Source: UBA1672 sp964351365
Lineage (GTDB): Bacteria > Pseudomonadota > Alphaproteobacteria > Micavibrionales > Micavibrionaceae
Direction of reading: 5' to 3'
Assembly: GCA_964351365.1 (NCBI GenBank)
Contig: CAYGNP010000009.1
Coordinates: 24,890 to 88,889, forward strand
Length of the DNA stretch: 64,000 bases
In this document: positions 33,083 to 42,709 of the stretch, one piece after another
Layout: each line of letters begins with the position of its first letter
Position numbering within the stretch: position 1 is the stretch's first letter
The notes under the pieces: model-generated
Seen by the model: only the letters and a program-made list of their open reading frames with translations
The model's database searches: none
Told to the model about the DNA's origin: nothing
Made by a program: the position numbers and the translations under genes

Positions 33083-35021
33083 AAAAGTTGCCCTCCGCAG
33101 TGGGGGCGGTTTTTCCTGCATCTGTTAAACGCTTTAACAGGCCAGAAAATCCGTTCTCATTATTTTGATTTGATTGGCTGAGGCTTGCTTGGGGCTGGCG
33201 CGGGTTTCCGGCGAGCATGACATCGTACCAAATTTGTGCGGGCAGGCTGCCGCCGGTAACGCGGCGCATTGGGCTGTTATCATCGTTGCCGAGCCATACC
33301 AGTGTAACGAGTTTATTCGTGTATCCGGCAAACCAGGCATCGCGGCTGTCTTGTGATGTTCCGGTTTTTCCCTGCGCGGGGAAGGGCAGCTTTGCCGCTT
33401 GTCCTGTGCCGTTATTGATGACGCTGCGGAGCATCAAGGAAAGGTCGCTGATGTGTTGAGGGCGGATTATGGATTGGTAATTCTGGTTTGTGCTGCGCTC
33501 GAACAGGATTTCACCATCCTGAGTTTTGATGCGGCTGATGGCGTAGGGGAAGACTTTGTAGCCACCGTTTGCAACCACAGCGTAACTGGTTGCGAGTTCC
33601 AGCATTGAGACGCCGGAGCTGCCGAGGGCTAGGCTGAGGTCAGCGGAAAGGGGGGAGAGAATGCCAAGTCTTTGTGCGGTTTTGATGACCTTGTTTATGC
33701 CCACATCTTGTGCAAGCCTGACGGTGGCGGTGTTGAGAGATTTTGCGAGCGCGGTTTCCAGATCGACGGTTCCGTAGTAGCTGTTTGCGAAATTTTGCGG
33801 GCGGTATTCACCGCTGGTGATGGGCGAGTCGAGGATTTTATCGCTCGGCTTCCAGCCTTGCTGGAGGGCTGTTAAAAAGACGATGGGCTTGAAGGCAGAT
33901 CCAGGCGGACGTTTGGCCTGTATGGTGCGGTTGAATTGGCTTTTGTTGTAATCATAACCGCCGACCATGGCGATAATGGCGCCGTCGGGGCGCATGGACA
34001 ATATGGCACCTTGGGAGAGAAATTGCATTTCATCTGCGCTATCAATAGTTTTTTTCAGGGCGCGTTGTGCGGTTTCCTGAAGTTTTAGGTCAAGTGTTGT
34101 TTGGATGATAATGTCTGTATCCGATACGCCAATGATATCATCAAGACCGTTTATGACCCAGTCTGTGAAATATCGTACGTCGCTGCTTGCGCCAGCGGTT
34201 GCCCGTGGCGGTGGTGTTAGAGGCATTTTCTTGGCGGCTTCCAGCTCTGTTTTATCCAGAAAGCCGGCATCATGCATGGCGAGCAGGACCACATCTGAGC
34301 GTTCTTTTGCCAAATCCGGGTTTTGCAGGGGTGAGTATTTGGAGGGTGCTTTGAGCAAGCCTGCGAGCGTTGCAGCTTCGCGGATATTAACGTTGCGGGC
34401 GGATTTGCCAAAGTAAAGTTGTGCGGCGGCTTCGAAGCCATAGGTGCCGGAGCCGAGATAAACGCGGTTGATATAGGCGCTCAGGATTTCATCTGTGGTG
34501 AGTTCGCGCTCCCGCCAAAGCGCCAGCAGGGCTTCTTGAATCTTGCGGGTGATTTTACGTTTGTGGCTGAGGAAAAGGTTTTTCGCTAGCTGCTGCGTGA
34601 TGGTTGAACCGCCCTGAACGAAGCGGCCGTGATAAAGGTTGATGAGCATCGCACGGGTGATTCCGAGCGGGTCTACGCCGTGATGATTATAAAAGCGCCG
34701 GTCTTCGGTTGCCAGAATTGCGTTTACTAAATGTTTGGGGATGTCAGTGGAGGATATTGTTTTGCCTTTGCTCTCGCCATAGCGGGCTAGCGTTTCACCA
34801 CCGGAGGCTTGAACGATGATCGAGGCGCGTCGCTCAAAGGTGGCGGATTGCGTGATGTCAGGCAGGTCTTTGGCAAACCAGAGAATTGTTGCACCAAGAG
34901 CAATCGCACCCCATATCCCTAAGACAAACAGCAGCTTTGCGCAGCGGAAAAGAAAAGATGGTTTTTTCTTTTTTTGCTGTTTGCGTGATTTTGATTTCTT
35001 GGACGGTTTTTTCTTGGCCAT
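33066..35021 (-). CDS. Class A penicillin-binding protein (PBP1A type)
   Basis: Bifunctional inner-membrane peptidoglycan synthase. After a lysine-rich cytoplasmic tail and one transmembrane helix (about residues 25-50), the GT51 glycosyltransferase domain shows ATEDRRFYNHHGVDP (catalytic Glu), QGGSTITQQLAKNLFL and INRVYLGSGTYGFEAA. The transpeptidase domain has the Ser-x-x-Lys box in PPGSAFKPI, SLN in AKSLNTATV and KTG in AQGKTGTSQDSRDAWFAGYT. A 651-residue chain is a little short for PBP1A and has no evident OB insert, so PBP1A versus a compact variant is open. ATG at 35021 is used; a TTG at 35048 is possible. Confidence 0.92.
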   Translation of the reverse strand: MAKKKPSKKSKSRKQQKKKKPSFLFRCAKLLFVLGIWGAIALGATILWFAKDLPDITQSATFERRASIIVQASGGETLARYGESKGKTISSTDIPKHLVNAILATEDRRFYNHHGVDPLGITRAMLINLYHGRFVQGGSTITQQLAKNLFLSHKRKITRKIQEALLALWRERELTTDEILSAYINRVYLGSGTYGFEAAAQLYFGKSARNVNIREAATLAGLLKAPSKYSPLQNPDLAKERSDVVLLAMHDAGFLDKTELEAAKKMPLTPPPRATAGASSDVRYFTDWVINGLDDIIGVSDTDIIIQTTLDLKLQETAQRALKKTIDSADEMQFLSQGAILSMRPDGAIIAMVGGYDYNKSQFNRTIQAKRPPGSAFKPIVFLTALQQGWKPSDKILDSPITSGEYRPQNFANSYYGTVDLETALAKSLNTATVRLAQDVGINKVIKTAQRLGILSPLSADLSLALGSSGVSMLELATSYAVVANGGYKVFPYAISRIKTQDGEILFERSTNQNYQSIIRPQHISDLSLMLRSVINNGTGQAAKLPFPAQGKTGTSQDSRDAWFAGYTNKLVTLVWLGNDDNSPMRRVTGGSLPAQIWYDVMLAGNPRQPQASLSQSNQNNENGFSGLLKRLTDAGKTAPTAEGNFSNLND

Positions 35022-35038
35022 GAGGGAAAGTTTACCCC

Positions 35039-35572
35039 TTAAGCGCAATCAAGCCAATAGCGATTTCTCTCCGGGAATTTATCGGTGGCGGGTAAAGTGT
35101 CTTGCAGCTTTGCGCCGCAGAACTGCACGATTTTATTCGCCGATACGTCTTTTGGATCAACGGTGATCAAGGCACGGTCAATGCCTAGATAGGCAATGTA
35201 GGGTATGCCTTTTTGGAGCAGTTTTTTGCCAAAGCCCTTGTTGCGCATAGAGGGGCGAATAATGAAATTAAGGTGTCCGCCCCATTTTTCAAGGTGCCAG
35301 TTCAGGCGGTGGCGAATATTCAGGGTTCCGATAAATTGGTCATCTTTTGTCAGCCACAGCACAGTTTCAGGGACGGGCTCTACCCAGTCGGCATAGGGTT
35401 TGTGCAGGTTTTTTTTGCCCTCATTAAGTTTTTGAATAAAGTCTTCAAAATTTTCAGCCACGTCGTCATAGTCCAGAAAGCTGTAGCGGTTTTCGGCCTG
35501 AAATTCTTTTAAAGCCTCTAGGTAGCTGGTTTTGTGCTCCAGGGCTGGTTTTTCGAGTTTTGCTGCTGACAT
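35039..35572 (-). CDS. GNAT family N-acetyltransferase
   Basis: A 177-residue acetyltransferase. The segment GGHLNFIIRPSMRNKGFGKKLLQKGIPYI is GNAT motif A (R-x-K-G-x-G), preceded by FIGTLNIRHRLN and followed by ANKIVQFCGAKL, the last core helix. It resembles the group that reads 'G-H-L/I-x-Y-x-I-R-P-S-x-R-x-K-G' and may act on a small amine or antibiotic-like substrate, though none is known. It lies 17 bases upstream of the PBP1A gene on the same strand. Confidence 0.82.
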   Translation of the reverse strand: MSAAKLEKPALEHKTSYLEALKEFQAENRYSFLDYDDVAENFEDFIQKLNEGKKNLHKPYADWVEPVPETVLWLTKDDQFIGTLNIRHRLNWHLEKWGGHLNFIIRPSMRNKGFGKKLLQKGIPYIAYLGIDRALITVDPKDVSANKIVQFCGAKLQDTLPATDKFPERNRYWLDCA

Positions 35573-35661
35573 GGTTTCTTTATTTACCTATTTTTGTTGT
35601 GGGTATGTATAAGAGATTTGGCGTGAAATGACAAACCCTTATATGTATATTTTTTGTTGAG

Positions 35662-37041
35662 CTAGATCATGAAAATAGCGGCAAGCCCCAGAAATGAGAG
35701 GAAACCGATCACATCTGTGACAGTGGTCAGGAGGACTGTGGATGAAACGGCGGGGTCGGTGCCGATGCGGTCGAGCATGAGGGGAATTCCTGCGCCGAAT
35801 AGGCCGGCTGCTATAAGGTTTATGACCATTGCGGTTGCTATGACCATTCCGAGAATGGCACTTTGGAACCAAATGGCGGCGAGAAAACCGATGAGGACGG
35901 CAAAAACAAACCCGTTGAGCAATCCCACCAGTGTTTCTTTCCAGATGACGCGCCACGTATTTGTTCCGGTCAGCTCGTGCATGGCAATCGCGCGCACAGC
36001 AACGGTCAGGGCTTGTGTTCCTGCATTTCCGCCCATGGATGCGACAATTGGCATCAGCACCGCCAGAGCGACGATTTGTTCAATTGTGGCATCAAAAAAG
36101 GAGATGACAATAGAGGCGAGGATTGCAGTGAGCAGGTTTATGAACAGCCAGCGAAAACGTGTATTGGCCGTTGAGATTACGGCGCGGTAAAGGTCGCCCT
36201 GGTCAACCCCGGCAAGGCGCAGGATATCTTCCTGTGCCTCTTCGTCGATAACGTCAACGATGTCGTCAATGGTGACAACGCCGATTAGCCTGCCGGTTTT
36301 ATCAATGACGGGCGCGGAGATGATGTTTTCACGGCGGAAAATCTGTGCAACTTGTTCCTGATCCATATCCGCAGGGATAGGGTGCGTGTCTTCGAGGCTA
36401 AGGTCTTTGATTTTTGTCGAGCGTTTGGAGCGGATGACCCGACTGAGTGGTACTTCACCGGTTAAGTGGTGAAGGGGATCTATGATGAAAATATCAAAGA
36501 AATCTTTGGGCAGGGTTTCGCTTGCGGCGCGCAAGTAGTCGATTGTCTTTCCTACTGTCCAGAATTCAGGGATGCTGACGAGCTCGCGGCGCATTAATCG
36601 TCCTGCACTATCTTCAGGGAAGCTGAGGCCTTCTTCCATGGCCAGGCGCGTTTGCGCGGAGAGTTTGTTTATGACATCTTTTTGAAAATTTTCATCAAGA
36701 TTTTCAATCAGGAGGAGTGCGTCATCACTTTCCAGATTCGTGAGCATTTCCGCAACTTTTATAGCGGGCATAGAGGAGAGCGACTCGCGGCTTAGTTCCT
36801 GATCCATTTCTGTGAAGGTTTGCGGGTGCAGCGCATCGCTGTACATTGACAGAAGCTCGGCGCGGTCTTCACTTTTGATTTTGCTGAGTAGTTCGGCAGA
36901 GTCAGAGGCGCTGAGGTCGTCTAGAATTGCGTGAACTGTATCAGTATCCTGTGCGCGTGCACATTCCACAACCTCGCGGATGGTTTCATCCGGCAGATAG
37001 GTTTGCAGATCTTCGGGTAGTGATGTGGTTGGTTGGCTCAT
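35662..37041 (-). CDS. mgtE: Magnesium transporter MgtE
   Basis: A dimeric, Mg2+-gated inner-membrane magnesium channel. The 459 residues show the expected order: an acidic N-domain (about 30-135; repeated D/E-rich helices), two CBS domains (about 140-260, including ISAPVIDKTGRLIGVVTIDDIVDVI), and a C-terminal five-helix pore (from about residue 285). The signature pore segment AVLMPIVASMGGNAGTQALTVAVRAIA with the conserved N-A-G-T-Q is present. No M-box or other Mg riboswitch was visible in the upstream region. Confidence 0.95.
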   Translation of the reverse strand: MSQPTTSLPEDLQTYLPDETIREVVECARAQDTDTVHAILDDLSASDSAELLSKIKSEDRAELLSMYSDALHPQTFTEMDQELSRESLSSMPAIKVAEMLTNLESDDALLLIENLDENFQKDVINKLSAQTRLAMEEGLSFPEDSAGRLMRRELVSIPEFWTVGKTIDYLRAASETLPKDFFDIFIIDPLHHLTGEVPLSRVIRSKRSTKIKDLSLEDTHPIPADMDQEQVAQIFRRENIISAPVIDKTGRLIGVVTIDDIVDVIDEEAQEDILRLAGVDQGDLYRAVISTANTRFRWLFINLLTAILASIVISFFDATIEQIVALAVLMPIVASMGGNAGTQALTVAVRAIAMHELTGTNTWRVIWKETLVGLLNGFVFAVLIGFLAAIWFQSAILGMVIATAMVINLIAAGLFGAGIPLMLDRIGTDPAVSSTVLLTTVTDVIGFLSFLGLAAIFMI

Positions 37042-37106
37042 GCTTGTCCCGCCTGTGTGTGACAGCAGCAGTATAGTGAGCCTTTTGTTTTGTTACCAGT
37101 GCCTTT

Positions 37107-39437
37107 TTATGCGCGTTTGATTAAACGATGCGTTACATTATCGGTCAATGAGTCCTCGAATATCTGCGCGCCGACGGATGCCAGTGCTGTGATATTGACC
37201 ACCGTACGGGTTGTTGCCGCGGGGGTTAGGATGTGTGCAGGGCGCGCGGCGCCAAGCAGTAAAGGCCCGATACTAATGCCGTCCGAAAACATTTTAACCA
37301 GATTAAATGCAATGTTTGCCGATTCTACGTTGGGCATGATGAACAAATTCGCAAGACCGGTTAATTTTGAGTTCGGCATGACGCGCTGGCGGATGGCTTC
37401 GGACAGGGCGGTATCGCCTTGCATTTCTCCATCAATTTCAAGTTCTGGGTCGCGTCTGCGGATATCGGCGTAAGCGGCGCGCATTTTATCTGCGGAGTCG
37501 CAACGGCGCGTTCCGAAGTTAGAATGCGAAAGAAGCGCAACTTTTGGTACGATACCAAAGCGGCGGACTTCTTCGGCGGCAAGTAATGTCATTTCAGAGA
37601 TTTGCGCAACTGTCGGGTTTGTGTTGATCTGTGTGTCGCAGAAGAAATACGTCCCTTGAGAGAGCTGAAGCGGGGCAAGCGCGGCAGGGGTTTCAACGCC
37701 GGCCTTGAGGCCAATGATGTCGCGCACATCTTCCAGATGCATATGGAAGTGGCCTTGTGTTCCACAAATCATTGCGTCGGCTTCGTCTTTATAGACCATA
37801 AGTGAGCCGATAATTGTCGAGTTTGTGCGTACAAGTGTTTTTGCATCATCGGGCGTTACGCCGCGGCGTTCCATGATGCTGTGGTAGGTTTCCCAATAAT
37901 CGCGGTAACGCGGATCATCCTGTGGGTCGCAGAGTTCGAAATCTTTGCCGGCCTTCATGCGCAGACCTAAGCGCCCAATGCGTTCTTCGATGACGGCTTT
38001 ACGGCCGATAAGGGTTGGTTTTCCAAGGTTTTCATCAATGACGATTTGGGTGGCCTGAAGGATGCGTTCTTCCTCGCCCTCGCAATAGACAACACGTTTG
38101 GGGTTTTCTTGCGCGCGGGCATAAATTGGGCGCATCACCAGTTGTGAGCGGAAGTAATATTGTTTCAATCTGCTTTCATAGGCTTCGAAATCTTCGATTG
38201 GTCTTTGGGCGACACCGCTTTTCATGGCGGCTTTGGCTACGGCCATTGGCAGATCGACGATCAGGCGAGGGTCGAAGGGTTTTGGAATGAGGTAATCGCG
38301 GCCAAAAGTGAGACTTTCTCCGCTGTAGACGCTTGCGACTTCGGCGACGGCTTCTTTGCGGGCCAGGGCGGCAAGAGCATCAACACAGGCGAGTTTCATA
38401 TCCTCATTAATTGTTGTTGCACCGACATCCAGCGCGCCGCGGAAGATGAAGGGGAAGCATAAAACATTATTGACCTGATTGGGGAAATCGGATCGGCCGG
38501 TACAGACGATAGCATCGGGTTTAACGGAATATGCATCTTCGGGCATGATTTCAGGTGTAGGATTAGCCAGAGCCATGATGAGCGGGGCGTCCGCCATGCG
38601 GGAGACTTTTTCCTTGTCCATGACACCAGGGCCGGACAGGCCGAGGAACACGTCCGCGTTATCTATGGCTTCGTCCAGTGTGCGTGCATTGGTTTTTGAG
38701 GCGAATACTGCTTTTTGAGGGTCCATGCCATCTTTACGGCCTTCGTAGACAACGCCGTTACGGTCGCAAACGATAATATTTTCGCGCTTCAGGCCAGCAT
38801 GAACGAGCAAATTCAAACATGCAATTGCGGATGCGCCTGCGCCGGAAGCAACAAGGCGGATATCTTCGATATTCCGCCCTGAGTATTCAATCCAGTTTCT
38901 GAATGCTGCGGTTACAATAATGGCTGTGCCGTGTTGGTCGTCATGGAAAACGGGAATTTTCATGCGCTCTTTTAGGCGGCGCTCCAGTTCGAAACACTCG
39001 GGGGCTTTGAAATCTTCGAGGTTAATTCCGCCATAAGTGGGTTCGAGGGAGGCGATAATATCGACGAGTTTATCGACGTCGGTTTCATCAATTTCCACAT
39101 CAACAGAATCGATGTTTGCGAATTTTTTGAACAGGACGGCTTTGCCTTCCATTACGGGTTTGGAGGCCAATGCGCCGAGATTTCCCAGGCCAAGAACAGC
39201 GGTTCCGTTTGAGATAACGGCAACGGTGTTCCCTTTTGCGGTGTAGTCATAGGCGGTGAGCGGATCTCTTGCGATCTCTTCACAAGGTGCGGCGACACCG
39301 GGAGAATAAGCAAGTGCAAGGTCACGCTGCGTGGCCATTGCTTTTGTGGCTTGAAGCGCTACTTTTCCAGGGATAGGTTCTTTGTGGTATCTAAGTGCGC
39401 TTAGTCTAAAGGCTTCTTGCTCTTCTTTTTTGCTCAT
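37107..39437 (-). CDS. maeB: NADP-dependent malic enzyme fused to phosphotransacetylase-like domain
   Basis: Decarboxylates malate to pyruvate with NADP+. Residues 1-430 are the malic enzyme: AYSPGVAAPCEEI, the catalytic region of GTAVLGLGNLGALASKPVMEGKAVLFKKFANID, DDQHGTAIIV, and the second nucleotide motif VASGAGASAIACLNLL. Residues about 440-776 form the phosphotransacetylase-like C-terminal domain (PTA_PTB), usually inactive and regulatory (acetyl-CoA sensing) in MaeB. The total length of 776 is typical of proteobacterial MaeB. Together with PpdK it links C4 acids to gluconeogenesis. Confidence 0.95.
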   Translation of the reverse strand: MSKKEEQEAFRLSALRYHKEPIPGKVALQATKAMATQRDLALAYSPGVAAPCEEIARDPLTAYDYTAKGNTVAVISNGTAVLGLGNLGALASKPVMEGKAVLFKKFANIDSVDVEIDETDVDKLVDIIASLEPTYGGINLEDFKAPECFELERRLKERMKIPVFHDDQHGTAIIVTAAFRNWIEYSGRNIEDIRLVASGAGASAIACLNLLVHAGLKRENIIVCDRNGVVYEGRKDGMDPQKAVFASKTNARTLDEAIDNADVFLGLSGPGVMDKEKVSRMADAPLIMALANPTPEIMPEDAYSVKPDAIVCTGRSDFPNQVNNVLCFPFIFRGALDVGATTINEDMKLACVDALAALARKEAVAEVASVYSGESLTFGRDYLIPKPFDPRLIVDLPMAVAKAAMKSGVAQRPIEDFEAYESRLKQYYFRSQLVMRPIYARAQENPKRVVYCEGEEERILQATQIVIDENLGKPTLIGRKAVIEERIGRLGLRMKAGKDFELCDPQDDPRYRDYWETYHSIMERRGVTPDDAKTLVRTNSTIIGSLMVYKDEADAMICGTQGHFHMHLEDVRDIIGLKAGVETPAALAPLQLSQGTYFFCDTQINTNPTVAQISEMTLLAAEEVRRFGIVPKVALLSHSNFGTRRCDSADKMRAAYADIRRRDPELEIDGEMQGDTALSEAIRQRVMPNSKLTGLANLFIMPNVESANIAFNLVKMFSDGISIGPLLLGAARPAHILTPAATTRTVVNITALASVGAQIFEDSLTDNVTHRLIKRA

Positions 39438-39488
39438 AATATTCAGTCCTGGTCCCGGTTATTTGATAATGCATGTTTTGTTTTAAAG

Positions 39489-39576
39489 TGGTGCGGCCGA
39501 GAAGACTTGAACTTCCACGGGATTTAACTCCCACAGCGACCTCAACGCTGCGCGTCTACCATTCCGCCACGGCCGC
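39489..39576 (-). tRNA. tRNA-Leu (anticodon GAG)
   Basis: An 88-base class II tRNA with an encoded CCA end. The acceptor stem GCGGCCG pairs with CGGCCGC, followed by discriminator A and CCA. The anticodon stem CAGCG/CGCTG encloses TTGAGGT, giving anticodon GAG (reads CUC and CUU). The long variable arm GGGA-GTTAAA-TCCC marks it as leucine type, and the T loop is TTCAAGT. It lies between maeB and lipB. Confidence 0.96.
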
Positions 39577-39680
39577 ACATTACAGTAAAAATATGCAGGG
39601 TGAGCTTTAACAAATAAGTGTGGCAAGGGCAATACACATAAAACGTTGCAGCGCAATAAAAAGCATGGTTAAAGGTGAAT

Positions 39681-40307
39681 ATGGTTGAATGGATTGTTGA
39701 AACGCAGAAAATTGCTTATGCGCGCGCTGTTGAGAAGATGGAGGAGCGCGTTGCGGGCATCCGCGCGGGGAGTGCGGATGAGGCGGTGTGGTGCCTTGAG
39801 CATCCGGCGCTTTATACGGCCGGGACGAGCGCGAAGGAGTCTGATTTGCTGGAGGCGCGGTTTCCGGTTCATAAAACTGGCCGCGGGGGGGAGTATACGT
39901 ATCATGGGCCGGGGCAGCGCGTTGCGTATGTGATGATGGATTTAAAAAAGCGTCAGAACAAGCCGGATGTGAAGAAATATGTCTGGCAGCTGGAGGAATG
40001 GATTATTCAAAGCCTTGGCGAGTTTGGGATTAAGGGCGAGCGGCGCTGTGGGCGGGTTGGCATATGGGTCGTCAAGCCCGATGGGACGGAGGCGAAGATT
40101 GCGGCGATTGGTGTGCGCATCCGGCGCTGGGTGACGTATCACGGTGTGGCGGTGAATATTAATCCTGATTTGTCGCATTTTTCGGGGATTGTGCCGTGCG
40201 GCATTGCCGAGCACGGCGTGACGAGCTTGCATGATTTGGGGGTGGATGTGGGTATGGACGCATTTGATAGGGTTTTGAGGGCGCAATTTGATATGGTGTT
40301 TAAGTAA
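39681..40307 (+). CDS. lipB: Octanoyltransferase LipB
   Basis: Transfers octanoyl from ACP to lipoyl-dependent enzymes. The 208-residue protein has the conserved AVWCLEHPALYTAGTS, VHKTGRGGEYTYHGPGQRVAYVMMDLKK (with the catalytic lysine region), AAIGVRIRRWVTYHGVAVNINPDLSHFSGIVPCGIAEHGVTSL, in which the cysteine is the acyl acceptor and H-G-V is invariant. The ATG at 39681, preceded by AAAGG with a 5-base gap, is preferred to the GTG at 39675. It is followed by a weak terminator-like hairpin. Confidence 0.95.
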   Translation: MVEWIVETQKIAYARAVEKMEERVAGIRAGSADEAVWCLEHPALYTAGTSAKESDLLEARFPVHKTGRGGEYTYHGPGQRVAYVMMDLKKRQNKPDVKKYVWQLEEWIIQSLGEFGIKGERRCGRVGIWVVKPDGTEAKIAAIGVRIRRWVTYHGVAVNINPDLSHFSGIVPCGIAEHGVTSLHDLGVDVGMDAFDRVLRAQFDMVFK

Positions 40308-40327
40308 TTGATTTAATTACTGTTTTT
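40303..40327 (+). terminator. Weak AT-rich terminator candidate after lipB
   Basis: A 7-base-pair stem AGTAATT/AATTACT with a 5-base loop overlaps the lipB stop codon and is followed by GTTTTT. The stem has only two G-C pairs, so termination strength is doubtful. Confidence 0.35.
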
Positions 40328-40441
40328 GCATTCCTTCAGTTTGTTTGTCGTTTTTGATTTGTCCGATTTTTATTATTGATTACAAATAGTTATTCGTATA
40401 TTGGCCTATATTCATGAAACTGTCAAGTTTTATTGATTCTT

Positions 40442-41329
40442 CTAATCCGCGGCCATAGGCGTTGCGTTGTTTAGGGCGAAGGCAGCGCAGAGTTTTATCA
40501 TGTCTGTGCAATGGGTTTTCAGTTCTTCAAAGTTTTTGGTTTTTTCGTCCCTTTGTTCATTGAGGTAAAGAGCGCGGTTAATCTCGATTTGAACGCTGTT
40601 TTTGCCGCGTGTGGGTTGGGCGTAGCGGGAGATGAGCTCGACGCCTTTGAAGGGGTCGTTGATGGTGACGCGCAAGCCCCGATCTTCCCAGAATTTTCGC
40701 AGGAGATGCATAAAATCGCTTGAGCAACTGTTGCCGTCACGATCGCCGAGCACGATGTCGCTTTGGTTCGCGCGGTTTCCTTTTTTCGGGTAGGCGCTTT
40801 TTGAGGGCATGGAGTGGCAATTGATGTGCCAGAAGTGACCGTGATTGTAATATGCGTCATTCAGGATGGTGCAGAGCGTGTCATGATACGGTTCATAATA
40901 ATTTTTGATGCGGTTCATGATCTCTTGCGGGGCGAGGGGGTGATCGTAAATTGCAAGGCCTGGCCTGATGAGGCGGCTGATGAGACCAATACCTGAATTA
41001 GATCGGTCAGAGGGGGCAATGACCCCAAATTGATCCTGTGGCCAAGGCTCAGAGAGCATCAGATCATCGATATCATCGGCGGCGCGGTTTACATCAATAT
41101 AGCTGCGGGGGAAGAGGGCGCAAAGCAGGGATGCGCCGTGATCTGGCGCATATGCGAACAGTTCATCAACATAGGAGTCTTCCATGCTTGCGAGTGTTTG
41201 TTTATTGCAGCTGAAATTAAAGTTTGCTGGGTATATGGTACCGCTGTGGGGGGAGTCGAAAATCACGGGCAGCGGATTTTCTGGTGCGCTCAGTTCAAGA
41301 ATTCCGCGTTTGATGGTTTTTTTTATCAT
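40442..41329 (-). CDS. N-formylglutamate amidohydrolase family protein
   Basis: A 295-residue hydrolase of the FGase family (PF05013), zinc-dependent, that removes formyl from N-formylglutamate in histidine breakdown or acts on similar amides. Markers are PVIFDSPHSGTIYP (with the H-S-G metal/catalytic site), DSYVDELFAYAPDHGASLLCALFPRSYIDVNRA, and WHINCHSMPSK. No hut genes are nearby, so its biological role may differ from histidine catabolism. It ends convergently with lipB across a 134-base gap that holds the weak hairpin and nothing else that I can recognise. Confidence 0.85.
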   Translation of the reverse strand: MIKKTIKRGILELSAPENPLPVIFDSPHSGTIYPANFNFSCNKQTLASMEDSYVDELFAYAPDHGASLLCALFPRSYIDVNRAADDIDDLMLSEPWPQDQFGVIAPSDRSNSGIGLISRLIRPGLAIYDHPLAPQEIMNRIKNYYEPYHDTLCTILNDAYYNHGHFWHINCHSMPSKSAYPKKGNRANQSDIVLGDRDGNSCSSDFMHLLRKFWEDRGLRVTINDPFKGVELISRYAQPTRGKNSVQIEINRALYLNEQRDEKTKNFEELKTHCTDMIKLCAAFALNNATPMAAD

Positions 41330-41392
41330 ATTGTTTTTTTTGCTTTTAGCTTTTAAGTATAAAGGCTGATGTTCTTGATTAAAGGTACCCTT

Positions 41393-42661
41393 ATGTTTGA
41401 CTTAAAAGCAATACGAAAAGATCCGGCGTTATTTGATAAGGCATGGGCGCGGCGCGGGCTTTCGGGGCAGACGGGGAATATACTTGCGCTGGATGAGGAG
41501 CGCCGGGCGGTGCAAACGCAGCTGCAGGAGGCGCAGGCCAAGCGCAATGTTGAATCGCAGAAGATCGGCGAGATCAAGAAATCCGGCGGGGATGCTTCGG
41601 CGCAGATGGCGGCGGTAGCGGCACTGAAGGATGAGATGGCCGCGCTGGAAGAAGCGGAAAAGAAGGCGGCGGAGCGACTGCATGCTTTGCTGGCGGGGTT
41701 GCCGAATATCCTGAGCGAAGAGGTGCCGGACGGGGCGGATGAAGCGGATAATATTGAAATTCACAAATGGGGCAGGATTAAATCCGCTAAAGGGCCGGAT
41801 CATGTGGAGATCGGTGAGGCGCTTGGTTTGATGGATTTTGAGTCGGCGGCGAAGATGTCGGGCAGCCGGTTTGTGATTTTAAGTGGCGCTCTGGCGCGGA
41901 TGGAGCGTGCGCTGGCGCAGTTTTTTCTGGATATGCATACTGCAGAGCATGGATATATTGAGGTTTCTCCGCCTATTCTGGTGCGGGATAATGCGCTCTA
42001 CGGGACGGGGCAGTTGCCGAAATTTGATAACGGCTATGTGACGACAGATGATCATTATCTGATCCCTACATCCGAGGTGCCTCTGACGAATATCGTGGCG
42101 GAGATGATTGTTGATGAAGAGTATCTGCCGCGGCGTTATACGGCGTTTACGCCCTGTTTCCGGTCTGAGGCTGGATCTGCGGGGAAGGATACGCGCGGGA
42201 TGTTGCGCCAGCATCAATTCTATAAGGTCGAGATGGTCAGCATTACGACGCCTGAGGAGAGCAAGGCCGAGCAGGAGCGTATGCTGGGGTGCGCGGAGGC
42301 GGTGCTCAAAAAGCTCGAACTGCCGTTCCGCACGGTTGTGCTGTGCAGCGGCGACACAGGTTTTGGGGCAACAAAAACTTATGATATCGAGGTCTGGCTG
42401 CCGGGGCAGGAGACGTACAGGGAGATTTCGAGTGTGTCGAACTGTATGGATTTCCAAGCGCGGCGTATGAATGCCCGTTGCCGGGCGAAGGGCGAGAAGG
42501 ATACACGGTTTGTGCATACGCTGAATGGGTCGGGCGTTGCGGTTGGGCGCGCGTTGATTGCGGTGATCGAGAATTATTATGATCCGAGTGATGGTGGCAT
42601 ATTCGTGCCGGAGGTTCTGAAGCCTTATATGGGCGGGATTGAGAAGATTGTAAAAGCATAA
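41393..42661 (+). CDS. serS: Seryl-tRNA synthetase
   Basis: Charges tRNA-Ser. The 422-residue protein has the N-terminal coiled-coil tRNA-binding arm (roughly residues 30-105, rich in Glu/Lys/Ala), then the class II catalytic core: TSEVPLTN, motif 2 in FTPCFRSEAGSAGKDTRGMLRQHQFYKVEM, EVSSVSNC-like EISSVSNCMDFQARR, and motif 3 in NGSGVAVGRALIAVIENY. The ATG at 41393 has AAAGG seven bases upstream and gives the standard MFDLKAIR start, so the in-frame codon at 41369 is not used. Confidence 0.97.
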   Translation: MFDLKAIRKDPALFDKAWARRGLSGQTGNILALDEERRAVQTQLQEAQAKRNVESQKIGEIKKSGGDASAQMAAVAALKDEMAALEEAEKKAAERLHALLAGLPNILSEEVPDGADEADNIEIHKWGRIKSAKGPDHVEIGEALGLMDFESAAKMSGSRFVILSGALARMERALAQFFLDMHTAEHGYIEVSPPILVRDNALYGTGQLPKFDNGYVTTDDHYLIPTSEVPLTNIVAEMIVDEEYLPRRYTAFTPCFRSEAGSAGKDTRGMLRQHQFYKVEMVSITTPEESKAEQERMLGCAEAVLKKLELPFRTVVLCSGDTGFGATKTYDIEVWLPGQETYREISSVSNCMDFQARRMNARCRAKGEKDTRFVHTLNGSGVAVGRALIAVIENYYDPSDGGIFVPEVLKPYMGGIEKIVKA

Positions 42662-42709
42662 GATCCTTCAGCGTTTGCGCTTCAGGATAACATAAGAGGA
42701 GAAAATCAT

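Noticed and set aside
35669..36190. 173-codon open frame on the + strand
   Set aside because: Antisense to the transmembrane part of mgtE; no domain or ribosome-binding site.
42662..42690. Hairpin between serS and the DUF4153 gene
   Set aside because: The stem is interrupted and no T run follows; regulatory meaning cannot be claimed.
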